In this document: positions 18,083-27,741 of the stretch, piece by piece | Numbering within the stretch: position 1 is the stretch's first letter | Layout of the letters: every line of letters begins with the position of its first letter | NCBI GenBank assembly: GCA_945863875.1 | Contig: CAMBBS010000006.1 | Coordinates: 62,001-126,000 of the forward strand | Length of the DNA stretch: 64,000 bases | DNA from: Desulfopila aestuarii DSM 18488 | Lineage (GTDB): Bacteria; Desulfobacterota; Desulfobulbia; Desulfobulbales; Desulfocapsaceae | Direction: 5' to 3' | The notes under the pieces: generated by a model | Database searches by the model: none | The model's input: the letters and a program-made list of their open reading frames with translations, nothing else | Told to the model about the DNA's origin: nothing | Translations under genes and position numbers: made by a program

Positions 18083-19471
18083 ATGATGAATGACTTCAAT
18101 CCAATACCCGACCCTGCCCGCGCCATAGTACCCTCAGGAATTCCACCGCAAAATGTTGAAGCCGAACAGGCGGTGCTCGGATCGATACTTATCAAGGCCG
18201 ACCTCCTTGGTGCCGTTCTCGAAATTCTTACTCCGCAGGATTTTTATAAACACAACCATCGTCTCATCTATGGATCGATGATTGAACTTTTTGAAAAAAA
18301 TGAGCCGCAGGACCTTCTCACCGTCTCAAATTTACTGAAAAACATCAATAAGCTCGATCAAGCTGGAGGGCCGACGTATCTGGCATCCCTGACCTCGATT
18401 GTACCGGTGACCGCCAATGTAACGAGTTACGCAAAAATCATTCGGGAAAAGGCCATTCTGCGCAAGCTCATTTCGGTGAATACCAGCATCGCCGCCCGTT
18501 GTTACGAAGAGCAAAATGATATCGATGTGTTGGTTGATGATGCGGAACAGGCTATCTTTGATATAGCCGGATCGAAGGGCGATCAATTTTTCACCCATGT
18601 GAAGTCGATTGTGCCAAAAGCCTTTGCCACGGTCGAACAGCTCTACAAAAGAAAGGAAATGATCACCGGAGTACCGACCGGCTATGCTGAAATTGATAAA
18701 ATGACCGCCGGGCTGCAGCGCTCCGATCTCATCATTGTCGCGGCCCGCCCCTCCATGGGCAAGACCTCCTTTGCCATGAATATAGCGCAGCATGCCGCCC
18801 TTGTCGAAAAAATAGGTGTCGCCGTGTTCAGCCTAGAGATGTCTAAGGAGCAGCTGGTCATGCGCCTGATGAGCTCCGTCGGGCGAATAGATTCTCAGCG
18901 CATCAGGACCGGCAAACTGCGCAGTGATGACTGGCCGAAACTGACCAGGGCTGTGGGTATGTTGTCGGAAGCGCCAATTTTTATCGACGATACCGCGGCC
19001 ATCTCCGTGTTGGAAATGCGGGCCAAAATCAGACGGTTAGCGTCACAGCACGACATCGGTCTGATTGTTGTCGATTACCTGCAGCTTATGCGCGGGCGAA
19101 ACACGGAAAACAGAACCCAGGAAATAAGCGACATTTCTCGTTCCCTTAAGGCACTGGCCAAAGAACACGCTGTGCCGGTTATTGCCCTGTCACAGCTGAA
19201 CAGAGGTCTGGAAAGCCGGACCGATAAACGTCCGATGATGTCTGACCTTCGTGAATCGGGTGCCATTGAGCAAGATGCCGATGTTATATGCTTTATTTAT
19301 CGGGATGAGGTATACAATAAAGCAGAAGACAATCCCGAGAGAGGGTCGGCGGAAATCATCATCGGTAAACAGAGAAACGGACCAACCGGCGTTGCTCGAT
19401 TGACCTTTATCAAAGAATTTACCATGTTTGAAAACATGAGTAACTATGATGACCAGCAAGGGTTCGTCTGA
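18083..19471 (+). CDS. dnaB: Replicative DNA helicase DnaB
   Basis: 462 residues. The N-terminal primase-interacting domain (PQNVEAEQAVLGSIL) is followed by a RecA-like motor with Walker A ARPSMGKTSF, Walker B VVDYLQLM and the ESGAIEQDAD motif. It unwinds DNA at the fork as a hexamer. No intein is present. rpsF-rpsR-rplI-dnaB is a conserved order. No strong Shine-Dalgarno precedes the two adjacent ATG codons. Confidence 0.96.
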   Translation: MMNDFNPIPDPARAIVPSGIPPQNVEAEQAVLGSILIKADLLGAVLEILTPQDFYKHNHRLIYGSMIELFEKNEPQDLLTVSNLLKNINKLDQAGGPTYLASLTSIVPVTANVTSYAKIIREKAILRKLISVNTSIAARCYEEQNDIDVLVDDAEQAIFDIAGSKGDQFFTHVKSIVPKAFATVEQLYKRKEMITGVPTGYAEIDKMTAGLQRSDLIIVAARPSMGKTSFAMNIAQHAALVEKIGVAVFSLEMSKEQLVMRLMSSVGRIDSQRIRTGKLRSDDWPKLTRAVGMLSEAPIFIDDTAAISVLEMRAKIRRLASQHDIGLIVVDYLQLMRGRNTENRTQEISDISRSLKALAKEHAVPVIALSQLNRGLESRTDKRPMMSDLRESGAIEQDADVICFIYRDEVYNKAEDNPERGSAEIIIGKQRNGPTGVARLTFIKEFTMFENMSNYDDQQGFV

Positions 19472-19564
19472 TCCGGCAATGCGTGGATTATTTTTTACGA
19501 CAAACCACAATTTCTCCCAAGCGGGCGGAGAAAAAATCTAACAACTGTATTTTGAGGCCAGCAC

Positions 19565-22057
19565 ATGACTGAAGAAACCGGTGTTTCGTACAAGTACGAT
19601 TTTAAAACCATAGAAAAAAAATGGCAGACAGTATGGGAAGAGGATGAGGTTTATAAAGTCACCGAAGACGACGCCAGAGAAAAATATTACGTGCTGGAGA
19701 TGTTTCCCTATCCCTCAGGCCGGATACATATGGGCCACGTCCGGAACTATTCAATCGGCGACGTGGTGGCCAGATACAAGCGAATGCGCGGCTATAACGT
19801 TCTGCATCCCATGGGCTGGGATGCCTTTGGCCTGCCGGCGGAAAACGCTGCCCAGAAAAACAACACCCATCCGGCCACCTGGACCTACGCAAATATAGAC
19901 TATATGCGCAACCAGCTGCGTCAGCTCGGTCTTTCCTACGACTGGTCTCGGGAGATTGCCACCTGCAACCCGAAATATTATCAATGGGAACAGCTGCTTT
20001 TCATTGAGATGTATACAAAGGGCATTGTCTATCAGAAAGTGACCACGGTAAACTGGTGTGAATCTTGTCAGACCGTTCTTGCTAACGAGCAGGTCATTGA
20101 TGGCGCATGCTGGCGCTGTGATGAACCGGTTTATCCGCGAAAGATGAACGGTTGGTTTTTTAAAATCACCGATTACGCCGAAGAACTCCTCAAAGATCTC
20201 GATCAACTCGGTGGCTGGCCGGAAAAAGTGCTGACCATGCAGCGCAACTGGATAGGCAAATCCACCGGCCTCACCTGTGACTTTGCCGTCGATGGCCTCG
20301 ACTGTACGATTTCCATTTTCACCACCCGGCCGGATACCATCTTCGGTGTAACCTTCATGTCCATTGCCGCGGAACATGGGCTGCTCGACACTCTCATAGC
20401 GGGCACCGACCGGGAACAGGAAATTCGCGAGTTTACCCGGGAAATTCTCAACCAGAAGCAACGCCAATCCGTCGAGACGGAGCTGGAGAAAAGAGGCATC
20501 TTCACCGGCCGCTATTGCATCAATCCGTTTAACGGGGAAAGAATTCCCATCTATGTGGCCAACTTCGTTTTGATCGAGTACGGCACCGGCGCAGTCATGG
20601 CGGTACCCGCCCACGACGAAAGGGATTTTGAGTTTGCCCGGAAATATGCCCTGAAAATCAGCCCGGTAGTCATCCCGGACGAGGGAGAGCTTGAGCCGGA
20701 GAAAATGGAGCAGGCCTCTACCGTTCCCGGCGTTTTACGTAATTCCGGCCAGTTCAGCGGCATGGATTCGGTCGCCGCCCAGGCAGCAATAATCGCTCAT
20801 GCCACCGCGCATAAGTTCGGCGCCGCCCATGTCACCTATCGTCTGAGGGACTGGGGCATCTCCAGACAACGTTACTGGGGCGCGCCCATTCCGATGATCC
20901 ACTGTGACGCCTGCGGCGTTCAGCCTGTCCCGGAAAGTGATCTGCCCGTCGTGCTGCCGGAGGATCCCGAGGTGGGCAGTGCCTGCCTGCCCCTGCATCT
21001 GCGACCTTCCTTTATTGCGACCACCTGTCCCACGTGTGGTAAGGAGGCAAAAAGAGAAACCGATACCATGGACACCTTCATGGAATCATCCTGGTATTTT
21101 GCCAGATATGTCTGCCCGAGATTCACCGAAGCGCCCCTGGAAAAAGCAAAAGCCGCCTACTGGTTGCCGGTCGACCAATATATCGGCGGGGTAGAACATG
21201 CCATTCTCCACTTATTGTACTCGCGGTTTTTTACCAAAGTCCTGCGGGATCTCGGACATCTGGCTATCGATGAACCGTTTACCAATCTTCTCACCCAGGG
21301 CATGGTTATAAAAGATGGCGCAAAGATGTCCAAGTCCAAGGGCAATGTTGTCGACCCCAACGACCTTATTGTCGAGTACGGCGCCGACACGGTTCGGCTT
21401 TTCAGTCTGTTCGCCGCTCCGCCGGAGAGGGATTTAGAATGGAGTGCCCAGGGGGTTGAAGGGTCTTCACGTTTTCTCAACAGAGTGTATCGACTGATTC
21501 TGGCCTGCGGTGCTATGGCTGAATGTTCTGCCGAGATTCCTGTACAATTGACTGAACCGGGAAAGGTGCTGCACCGTAAAACCCATCAGACGATAAAACG
21601 GGTCACCGAAAATATTGAGCAGAACTTTCATTTTAACACGGCAATCAGTGCAATGATGGAGCTTTATAATGTCCTTTCGGCATCCGTTGGCGAGCAAAAG
21701 CAAGAGAGCGCCGAACCCGCGGTCATCCGGCGGGCGATTTCCGTTCTGTTGCTGATGCTTTCCCCGATGGTGCCGCATTTTGCCGCGGAAATGTGGCAGC
21801 AGATAGGCAACAGCGGTTCCATGGAAACCCAGTCTTGGCCAGAATTCGATGCGGAAGCGGCCAGGGAGGACATGCTTACCATCGTCATCCAGGTTAACGG
21901 CAAGGTTCGCTCACGCCTTGAGGTGTCTGCAGACGTTGCCGACGATTTCCTGATAGAAAAAGCTCTCACCGACTACAACACGCGCAAATTCATTGACGGC
22001 AGGCCGGTCAAAAAGACTATTGTCGTCAAGAAGAAGCTTGTGAATATTGTTGTTTGA
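19565..22057 (+). CDS. leuS: Leucyl-tRNA synthetase
   Basis: 830 residues. Class I signature HMGH within PYPSGRIHMGHVRNY, the CP1 editing domain (TTRPDTIFGVTF, GTGAVMAVPAHDERD), and KMSKS in GAKMSKSKGNVVDP. Charges tRNA-Leu. A 7-bp hairpin (TTTCTCC/GGAGAAA, 19511-19533) lies in the 93-bp gap before the start. Followed by lptE, as in many Gram-negatives. Confidence 0.97.
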   Translation: MTEETGVSYKYDFKTIEKKWQTVWEEDEVYKVTEDDAREKYYVLEMFPYPSGRIHMGHVRNYSIGDVVARYKRMRGYNVLHPMGWDAFGLPAENAAQKNNTHPATWTYANIDYMRNQLRQLGLSYDWSREIATCNPKYYQWEQLLFIEMYTKGIVYQKVTTVNWCESCQTVLANEQVIDGACWRCDEPVYPRKMNGWFFKITDYAEELLKDLDQLGGWPEKVLTMQRNWIGKSTGLTCDFAVDGLDCTISIFTTRPDTIFGVTFMSIAAEHGLLDTLIAGTDREQEIREFTREILNQKQRQSVETELEKRGIFTGRYCINPFNGERIPIYVANFVLIEYGTGAVMAVPAHDERDFEFARKYALKISPVVIPDEGELEPEKMEQASTVPGVLRNSGQFSGMDSVAAQAAIIAHATAHKFGAAHVTYRLRDWGISRQRYWGAPIPMIHCDACGVQPVPESDLPVVLPEDPEVGSACLPLHLRPSFIATTCPTCGKEAKRETDTMDTFMESSWYFARYVCPRFTEAPLEKAKAAYWLPVDQYIGGVEHAILHLLYSRFFTKVLRDLGHLAIDEPFTNLLTQGMVIKDGAKMSKSKGNVVDPNDLIVEYGADTVRLFSLFAAPPERDLEWSAQGVEGSSRFLNRVYRLILACGAMAECSAEIPVQLTEPGKVLHRKTHQTIKRVTENIEQNFHFNTAISAMMELYNVLSASVGEQKQESAEPAVIRRAISVLLLMLSPMVPHFAAEMWQQIGNSGSMETQSWPEFDAEAAREDMLTIVIQVNGKVRSRLEVSADVADDFLIEKALTDYNTRKFIDGRPVKKTIVVKKKLVNIVV

Positions 22058-22127
22058 TACTAGGTTTCCCATTTTCGGTATTCGCTGCATATTTAAAACA
22101 AATTCTTAACGACTAGGGTGAGAGGAA

Positions 22128-22664
22128 GTGAAAACAGTCTGTCGATTTTTTCCCCTGCTGGTTATGGTCTTGCTGGTTACTGGTCTGCTGGTTACCGCCT
22201 GCGGCTACCATAATCCAAATGTCTATAGCGGGCCGGCCAAAACCATCTATCTCACCGAATGGAAAAACAGAACCAGTGAGCTGGGCCTCAATTCAGAAAT
22301 ATACCGCTCCCTGACAAGATGGTTTCAGAAATCCGGGGCCATCAACACCGTGCGGGTAAAAGAGGGCGCAGACCTTATCCTGGCTGGAGAGATCGTCTCT
22401 TTGGAACTACCAAGTTTATCGTATGGCGCAAAGAGTAGAACCACCGAAGTAAAAGTTCGCCTGAAGGTCCGTTACATCCTCAAGGAAATAGCCTCGAAAA
22501 AAATTATTCTCGAAACCCCCGGGGAGCTATGGACAGAGGAGTATCTGGTGACAACCAGCAATACCGCAAATCGTGATAACGAGAGCAAAGCTCTGAATAC
22601 GATCATTGAAGACCTGTCAAAGAAAATTTACCAGCGCACGGTTTCCCGGTTATCGGCATTATAA
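22128..22664 (+). CDS. lptE: LptE-like LPS-assembly lipoprotein
   Basis: 178 residues from GTG 22128. A lipoprotein signal peptide ends in a lipobox-like LLVTAC with the acylated Cys at about 25, followed directly by GYH, the LptE-type motif. The rest is compatible with the LptE fold, which plugs LptD in the outer membrane. Location right after leuS supports the call, since leuS-lptE order is widely conserved. Confidence 0.8.
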   Translation: MKTVCRFFPLLVMVLLVTGLLVTACGYHNPNVYSGPAKTIYLTEWKNRTSELGLNSEIYRSLTRWFQKSGAINTVRVKEGADLILAGEIVSLELPSLSYGAKSRTTEVKVRLKVRYILKEIASKKIILETPGELWTEEYLVTTSNTANRDNESKALNTIIEDLSKKIYQRTVSRLSAL

Positions 22665-22691
22665 ATTACGGGCAAACTCCCGAAAAAGCAC

Positions 22692-22726
22692 GGCAGCGCT
22701 ATTTTGCGGCGCTGCCCCTTTTTCTG
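22692..22726 (+). terminator. Rho-independent terminator after lptE
   Basis: GGCAGCGC (22692-22699) pairs with GCGCTGCC (22709-22716) around a nine-base loop and is followed by CC and a T-rich run interrupted by C and G. It lies 27 bp after the lptE stop and would separate leuS-lptE from dus. Confidence 0.75.
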
Positions 22727-22752
22727 TTTCTTTCGCCTGCATCTCACTCATC

Positions 22753-23685
22753 ATGCTGCACATTAATCATCTTTCATTTGCATCACCCTTTGTTCTCGCC
22801 CCCCTGGCCGGATACAGCGATCTGCCGTTTCGACTGCTTTGTCGTCAATTCGGCGCTGGATACTGCGTTTCCGAGATGATCAGCTGCCATGGTCTTGTCT
22901 ATCAACAGGAAAACACCTTGCGCATGCTCGCCTCTATTGCCAAAGAGCGACCTGTTGCTTTCCAGCTTTTCGGGGCAGACCCGGAGGTGATGGCGGACGC
23001 TGCCGAGATAATGGCCTCTTTTGGCCCGGATATGCTTGACATCAACATGGGCTGTCCGGTGAGAAAAGTCACCAAGCGAGGTGCCGGAGCTGCGCTGATG
23101 GCCGATCCGCGTCTGGCTGAAGCCATTTTGACCAGGATAGTATCACGGGTATCTCTGCCCATTACCGTAAAAATCAGAGCAGGTAAAGACAGTCACTCCA
23201 TAAACGCCCCCGCCTTTGCCAGAATGCTTGAAGAGAGCGGCGCTTCGGCCATCACGGTTCACGCCAGAACCTGGTCCCAGGGATTCTCCGGTCATATTGA
23301 CAAGGATATAATATCACAGGTAAAAAAAGCGGTTTCTATCCCGGTCATAGGCAACGGGGATGTGCTCTCCTATCAGGAGGGGCGGCAGATGCTAGAGCAA
23401 ACCGGTTGCGACGGGGTAATGATAGGTCGCGGCGCACTCGGCAACCCATGGGTTTTCCAGCAGGCGGGACGACCGGATGCGCTGGGGGAGATTGTCGCAG
23501 GTGCACACGCTCATCTGGCTTTGATAGAACAATTTTTACCGGCGGAAAAGATTCTTGGCTACATCAAAAATCATATGTCCCGCTATTTCAAAGGATTACC
23601 GGGAAGCTCAGCGCTTCGTCAAGCAATTTTCACGGCACCGAACCTGGCTTCTGTAAAACAACAGCTGGAGCCAGTACGGCTTTAG
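22753..23685 (+). CDS. dus: tRNA-dihydrouridine synthase
   Basis: 310 residues from ATG 22753, where the family begins (ASPFVLAPLAGYSDLPFRLL); the frame is open 49 codons further upstream across the lptE terminator, which is not plausible coding. FMN-dependent TIM barrel with the active-site cysteine in NMGCPVRKVTKRGAGAALM and the GDV...QTGCDGVMIGRGALGNPW end. Reduces uridine to dihydrouridine in tRNA; which position is not decidable, though it resembles DusB. Confidence 0.92.
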   Translation: MLHINHLSFASPFVLAPLAGYSDLPFRLLCRQFGAGYCVSEMISCHGLVYQQENTLRMLASIAKERPVAFQLFGADPEVMADAAEIMASFGPDMLDINMGCPVRKVTKRGAGAALMADPRLAEAILTRIVSRVSLPITVKIRAGKDSHSINAPAFARMLEESGASAITVHARTWSQGFSGHIDKDIISQVKKAVSIPVIGNGDVLSYQEGRQMLEQTGCDGVMIGRGALGNPWVFQQAGRPDALGEIVAGAHAHLALIEQFLPAEKILGYIKNHMSRYFKGLPGSSALRQAIFTAPNLASVKQQLEPVRL

Positions 23686-23696
23686 CGCCGCCTCGT

Positions 23697-25118
23697 TTAT
23701 TTCTTCAACATTTTTATCTTTTCCAGCAGCTCTTTACTTTCTACTTTCATTTCCGCAGGTAAGGTGCCTTGACGAAGGGCATTCCTGAAATTTCCCTCGG
23801 CCAGATCGATCTTTCCTTCGTAGAGATAATACTTCCCGAGATAAAAGTTCGCATTGCTGACCAGTTTATTGTCGGAGGCGATTTGCCCCAATTCGAAATA
23901 TATTTGTGAATATTCCGGCAATTCATACTTCACCATCTGAAAATATTTCTCCGCCTCCCTGGGCCGGCCGGTCCTGTAGAGCAGCTTCGCCAGGGTAAAG
24001 GTAGCATACATATCCGATCCCTCGATCGCCAGGGCCATTCTCAGTGTTTTCTCGGCTTCTTCAAAACGTCCGGCAGCAAAGAGCATAGTCCCCCGGTCAA
24101 CCTTGAGAATATTTTTGTCCGGGAAAGACTCGATAACTTTATCCAGCAGGGCGATGCCTTTGTTATGGTCGTTTTCGTATTTGGCAATTTGCGACAGGCC
24201 GTATTGGGCCATAATCTTCTGCAATGCATCGGATCGGCCATCGGCGGTGATGTTAGCCAGGGACACCCTCAGGTCCCGGGACTCTTTTACCTGGGCGAGA
24301 ATACGATATTTGAACCGAAGAAACTCGAAATTGTCGGCGGCCTGCGTCGTCTCTTGCAGGTGTTCCTTGTCCATATCAATCAACGATTCTATGTAATTGA
24401 GACGTTCTTCAGGATTGGGGTGGGTAAGAAGATATTGCGGTGGTTTCTCGCTGCGGTATCGGGCTATCCGCCGCATGGATTCGAGCATCTTCACCTGTCC
24501 GGCTGGATCTCGATGGAGTTTTTTCAGCCAATCATAGGCCATGAGGTCCGCTTCTTCCTCATCTTGGCGGCTGAAATGCAGGTTAAGACTTTGTCCCGTG
24601 GCCAGTGCCCCGGTCAAAAGAACCGGGGTGGCAGCTCCGCCAAAAGCCAATGCCGCCAGGGCTAAACCTAACGACGCTATCCCTGTGTATTTCCCTTTCT
24701 CCATTCTCGATGCAAGATGGCGCTTGACGATATGACCGACCTCATGGGCGAGAACAGAGGCGAGTTCATCTTCAGAGTTCATTGTGCCGATCAGGCCGGA
24801 GTGAAAAAAAATCAATCCGGACGGTGCCGCAAAGGCATTGAACTCCTTGTTGTCTATGACAAAAAAATGGTAATCAAAGTATTGAATTCCTGCTACTTCC
24901 AGAATATTCTGGCCGAGTTTTGTTATATACTGAGTGATATCAGGGTCGTCTATCAGCTCGAATGCGGATCGTACGGAATAGAGTAATTTTTCCCCGATCT
25001 CCCGTTCCTCACCGATGGTAAATGCCGATACCGGAGTCACGGGATAGAACTGGCATAATACACTGATCAAAAACCAGACAAAGACATTTTTAATTTTTAT
25101 TATTGCGCCTTCAGCCAT
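23697..25118 (-). CDS. BepA-like periplasmic M48 metalloprotease with TPR repeats
   Basis: 473 residues. A signal peptide covers about 1-32. The M48 domain carries HEVGH (125-129) and the glutamate ligand in SRQDEEEADLMAYDW. The C-terminal 230 residues are TPR-like helical repeats. This is the BepA/YfgC architecture, a protease-chaperone for outer membrane proteins such as LptD. The start lies inside the 3' end of oleD (19-bp overlap), so it is the last gene of the oleBCD transcript. Confidence 0.88.
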   Translation of the reverse strand: MAEGAIIKIKNVFVWFLISVLCQFYPVTPVSAFTIGEEREIGEKLLYSVRSAFELIDDPDITQYITKLGQNILEVAGIQYFDYHFFVIDNKEFNAFAAPSGLIFFHSGLIGTMNSEDELASVLAHEVGHIVKRHLASRMEKGKYTGIASLGLALAALAFGGAATPVLLTGALATGQSLNLHFSRQDEEEADLMAYDWLKKLHRDPAGQVKMLESMRRIARYRSEKPPQYLLTHPNPEERLNYIESLIDMDKEHLQETTQAADNFEFLRFKYRILAQVKESRDLRVSLANITADGRSDALQKIMAQYGLSQIAKYENDHNKGIALLDKVIESFPDKNILKVDRGTMLFAAGRFEEAEKTLRMALAIEGSDMYATFTLAKLLYRTGRPREAEKYFQMVKYELPEYSQIYFELGQIASDNKLVSNANFYLGKYYLYEGKIDLAEGNFRNALRQGTLPAEMKVESKELLEKIKMLKK

Positions 25119-26122
25119 GATACGGTCCTTCGTAATCCCTCACTCGTTGAAATGATGGGTGCATAGCCCAGGTCATTCCGGGCATTTTCTATGGAAAAAT
25201 AGTGTGATTTGGCTAATTGCTCCGCCAGAAAACGGGTCATCCTCGGCTCTTTTGCCGCTCCGGTAATTTTGTACCATGTCTCCAGCAAACCGCCTAGATG
25301 ATATGCAACGGGAAAAGAAATACTCGCCTGTACTCTGTCGATATCCATTGCGGTAAAGAGGTCGTTTATCCAATCCCAGAGATTCACCGGTTCTCCCTGG
25401 CTGATGAAATAAGCCTTACCGGCCGCTGTCCCCCCCTCGGAAAGATTTTTTGCGGCAAGGAGATGCGCATGGGCAACGTTATCAATATAAGAAATATCCA
25501 CCAGATTGGAACCGTCCCCGACCCTTTTAAGTAATTTTTTGCGGCCGCTTGCAAGAAGCCGTGGCAGAAGATGCGGATCCCCCGGCCCCCAGATGAGGTG
25601 CGGCCGGATGGCACAGGTGAGCAGTTCCGGACAATTGGCGGCGAGTACGTTCTGCTCGGCGATGACCTTGCTTTTCGCATAGTGACACAGATACAGGGCG
25701 GCATAGGCGAGGCTTTCATCGCCCCCGCTGATGTCGGTACGATTAAAGACCACGGAGGGCGTCGAGGTGTACACCAGCATGGAGACGCCATTTCTTCGGC
25801 AACTGTCGACAACGGTTTCGGTGCCAAGCACATTGGTTGTATAATATTCTTTCCACGATCCCCAGATTCCGGCCAGGGCGGCAACATGAAAGACGATATC
25901 AACCCCTGCAGCGGCACGGTCCATTACCGCACCATCGCTGACATCGCCAACAATACATCTGCCCCCAAGCGCCTCTACTGCAGGATATTGGTGTCGGCCG
26001 AGAACATCAGTTTCAATGCCCAGCGCAAGAAGTCTTTTGACAATCGCTGTGCCGACAAAGCCACCTCCACCGGTAACCAGTGCTTTTTTTATCGACAGGG
26101 AAAAAGTTTCTTTTGTGCCCAT
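25100..26122 (-). CDS. oleD: NAD(P)-dependent 2-alkyl-3-oxoalkanoate reductase (OleD-like)
   Basis: 340 residues. Extended short-chain dehydrogenase with VTGGGGFVG near the N-terminus and the YxxxK pair in YLCHYAKSK. 3-beta-HSD-like. In olefin synthesis OleD reduces the 2-alkyl-3-keto acid made by OleA to the hydroxy acid that OleC cyclises. Its position directly after oleC with a 34-bp overlap supports this over a generic sterol or sugar epimerase role. Confidence 0.8.
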   Translation of the reverse strand: MGTKETFSLSIKKALVTGGGGFVGTAIVKRLLALGIETDVLGRHQYPAVEALGGRCIVGDVSDGAVMDRAAAGVDIVFHVAALAGIWGSWKEYYTTNVLGTETVVDSCRRNGVSMLVYTSTPSVVFNRTDISGGDESLAYAALYLCHYAKSKVIAEQNVLAANCPELLTCAIRPHLIWGPGDPHLLPRLLASGRKKLLKRVGDGSNLVDISYIDNVAHAHLLAAKNLSEGGTAAGKAYFISQGEPVNLWDWINDLFTAMDIDRVQASISFPVAYHLGGLLETWYKITGAAKEPRMTRFLAEQLAKSHYFSIENARNDLGYAPIISTSEGLRRTVSWLKAQ

Positions 26123-27723
26123 AGTGCCAGTTTTTCGCGGAATATTTTTGCGTTATGCCGGATGTCGACCGGGAAGTTTGCATGAATGAAGAAATGTTTG
26201 ATTTCCCTGGTAAGTTCCGACTGCCCAGCTATTTTTTTTATCTCAGTCAGCAGTTTTTTGCTGTTGATATTGCGATCCTTCTTCGGCTCGACAATGATGG
26301 CCGGTATCGTTTCATGGCAATCTTGGCTTTTTTTAATGCCGACAAGAGCACTGCGGTGGATATCGGGATGTTCGTTGATTATCGCCTCGCATGGAACGGA
26401 ATAAAGGGTTTTGCCTTCTGTCACGACTCGATGGGCGCGTCTGCCGCAGAACCAAAGGCGATGGGCATCGTCAAGATAGCCGACATCCCCCATCCGATGC
26501 CAGAAACTCTCGCCGTCGACTATTTTTGCCAGTTCAGTCTCCTCTGGATTGTTTTCATACGCCCTGGTCACCACATCGCCCCGGACAATAATTTCGCCGA
26601 TTTTGCCGACAGGTTCAAGCATATCTTCGGTCAGCTCACGCAGAGGTTCATCGGAGATGGCCATAATCTTGATGTCAATACCCGGTAAAGGTCGACCAAC
26701 ACAGGTCCCCTTACCGACTCGACTCAGCCGCCAGGTCTCGCCGACCACCTCGCGGCCTTCTATCGAAACTATGGGCAGACTTTCCGTTGCGCCATAGGGC
26801 GTAAAGACCAGAGCATCGGCGGGCAGTATATCCCGCACCCTCTGCAGCAGCTCGTACGGCACCGGGGCCCCTGCCATCAGCACCTTCTTGACGGAGTCGA
26901 GCACTATCTTCTGTTCCAGACAATATTTGCTCACCACATGCCAGATGGCCGGGGAACCAAAGGAATAGGTCACCCGATGTTTTTTGATGGAGGCAATAAA
27001 TTTTTCCGGATCGACCCGGGCCGGCTGCGTGGGGTCCATGTCGGGAAGAACGGCACAGGCGCCCAGCGCCGCCGAAAAAAGCGCAAACAAAGGAAAGGCC
27101 GGCTGATCGATGTCGGCCGCGCCAATGGCGTAATATTCTTTTATCAGGCGCAGCTGGGCACTAAAGATCGAATGTTCATACCGTACACCCTTTGGAGGAC
27201 CGGTAGAACCGGTGGTAAATATGATAGCCGCAAGATCCGAGGCGGTGGGTTGATAGACGGGATATTCTTTTCCGGTATCTTCGCCTGATACTGAAATATC
27301 ACGGCCGAAAAGCCCAAACGAGGTACCGCAGCAAAATGTCTTCTCAACGGTTTGAAAAGGTGCGGTAAATATTTTTGAGAAAAGAATCGCCTTGGGGATG
27401 CCTATAAGAAATTTCGGGGCAACCCGCTCAATACAGCGCAGCAAATTTTTATAGCCCATGCCCGGATCGATAAGGACAATGGGGGTGCCGATTTTAAAAA
27501 GAGCCAGGGTCAGGCAGACAAAATCAACGGATGGCGTAACCATCAGGATGACGATATCTCCAGGGCGGAGCCCCTGCGAGGCAAAAAAATGACCATAGGC
27601 GTCAGCCTTGGTGTTGAGCTCCTGAAAAGAAATTTTCTTTCCGCTTCGAGCCTCGACCACCGCTGTTTTATCGCCGTGTTCCCTGGCAACGCCAACAAAG
27701 GTTTCGGCTATATTTATTGCCAC
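26089..27723 (-). CDS. oleC: AMP-forming ligase, olefin beta-lactone synthetase (OleC-like)
   Basis: 544 residues. ANL superfamily with the P-loop IIFTTGSTGPPKGVRYEH, the adenine motif TPYGATESLP and the hinge GDVGYLDDAHRLWFCGR. OleC-type enzymes convert 2-alkyl-3-hydroxy acids to beta-lactones. The assignment over a plain acyl-CoA ligase rests on neighbours oleB and oleD. Confidence 0.82.
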   Translation of the reverse strand: MAINIAETFVGVAREHGDKTAVVEARSGKKISFQELNTKADAYGHFFASQGLRPGDIVILMVTPSVDFVCLTLALFKIGTPIVLIDPGMGYKNLLRCIERVAPKFLIGIPKAILFSKIFTAPFQTVEKTFCCGTSFGLFGRDISVSGEDTGKEYPVYQPTASDLAAIIFTTGSTGPPKGVRYEHSIFSAQLRLIKEYYAIGAADIDQPAFPLFALFSAALGACAVLPDMDPTQPARVDPEKFIASIKKHRVTYSFGSPAIWHVVSKYCLEQKIVLDSVKKVLMAGAPVPYELLQRVRDILPADALVFTPYGATESLPIVSIEGREVVGETWRLSRVGKGTCVGRPLPGIDIKIMAISDEPLRELTEDMLEPVGKIGEIIVRGDVVTRAYENNPEETELAKIVDGESFWHRMGDVGYLDDAHRLWFCGRRAHRVVTEGKTLYSVPCEAIINEHPDIHRSALVGIKKSQDCHETIPAIIVEPKKDRNINSKKLLTEIKKIAGQSELTREIKHFFIHANFPVDIRHNAKIFREKLALWAQKKLFPCR

Positions 27724-27741
27724 CTCTTCTCTCCCAAACGC

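Noticed and set aside
19472-19564. T-box or attenuator before leuS
   Set aside because: Only a single 7-bp stem is present, with no specifier loop, T-box sequence or terminator T run.
19751-20614. 287-codon open frame on the minus strand opposite leuS
   Set aside because: Antisense to the conserved leuS catalytic and editing regions; no protein-like features.
22606-22752. N-terminal extension of the dihydrouridine synthase
   Set aside because: The in-frame stretch runs through the end of lptE and its terminator hairpin; homology begins at ATG 22753.
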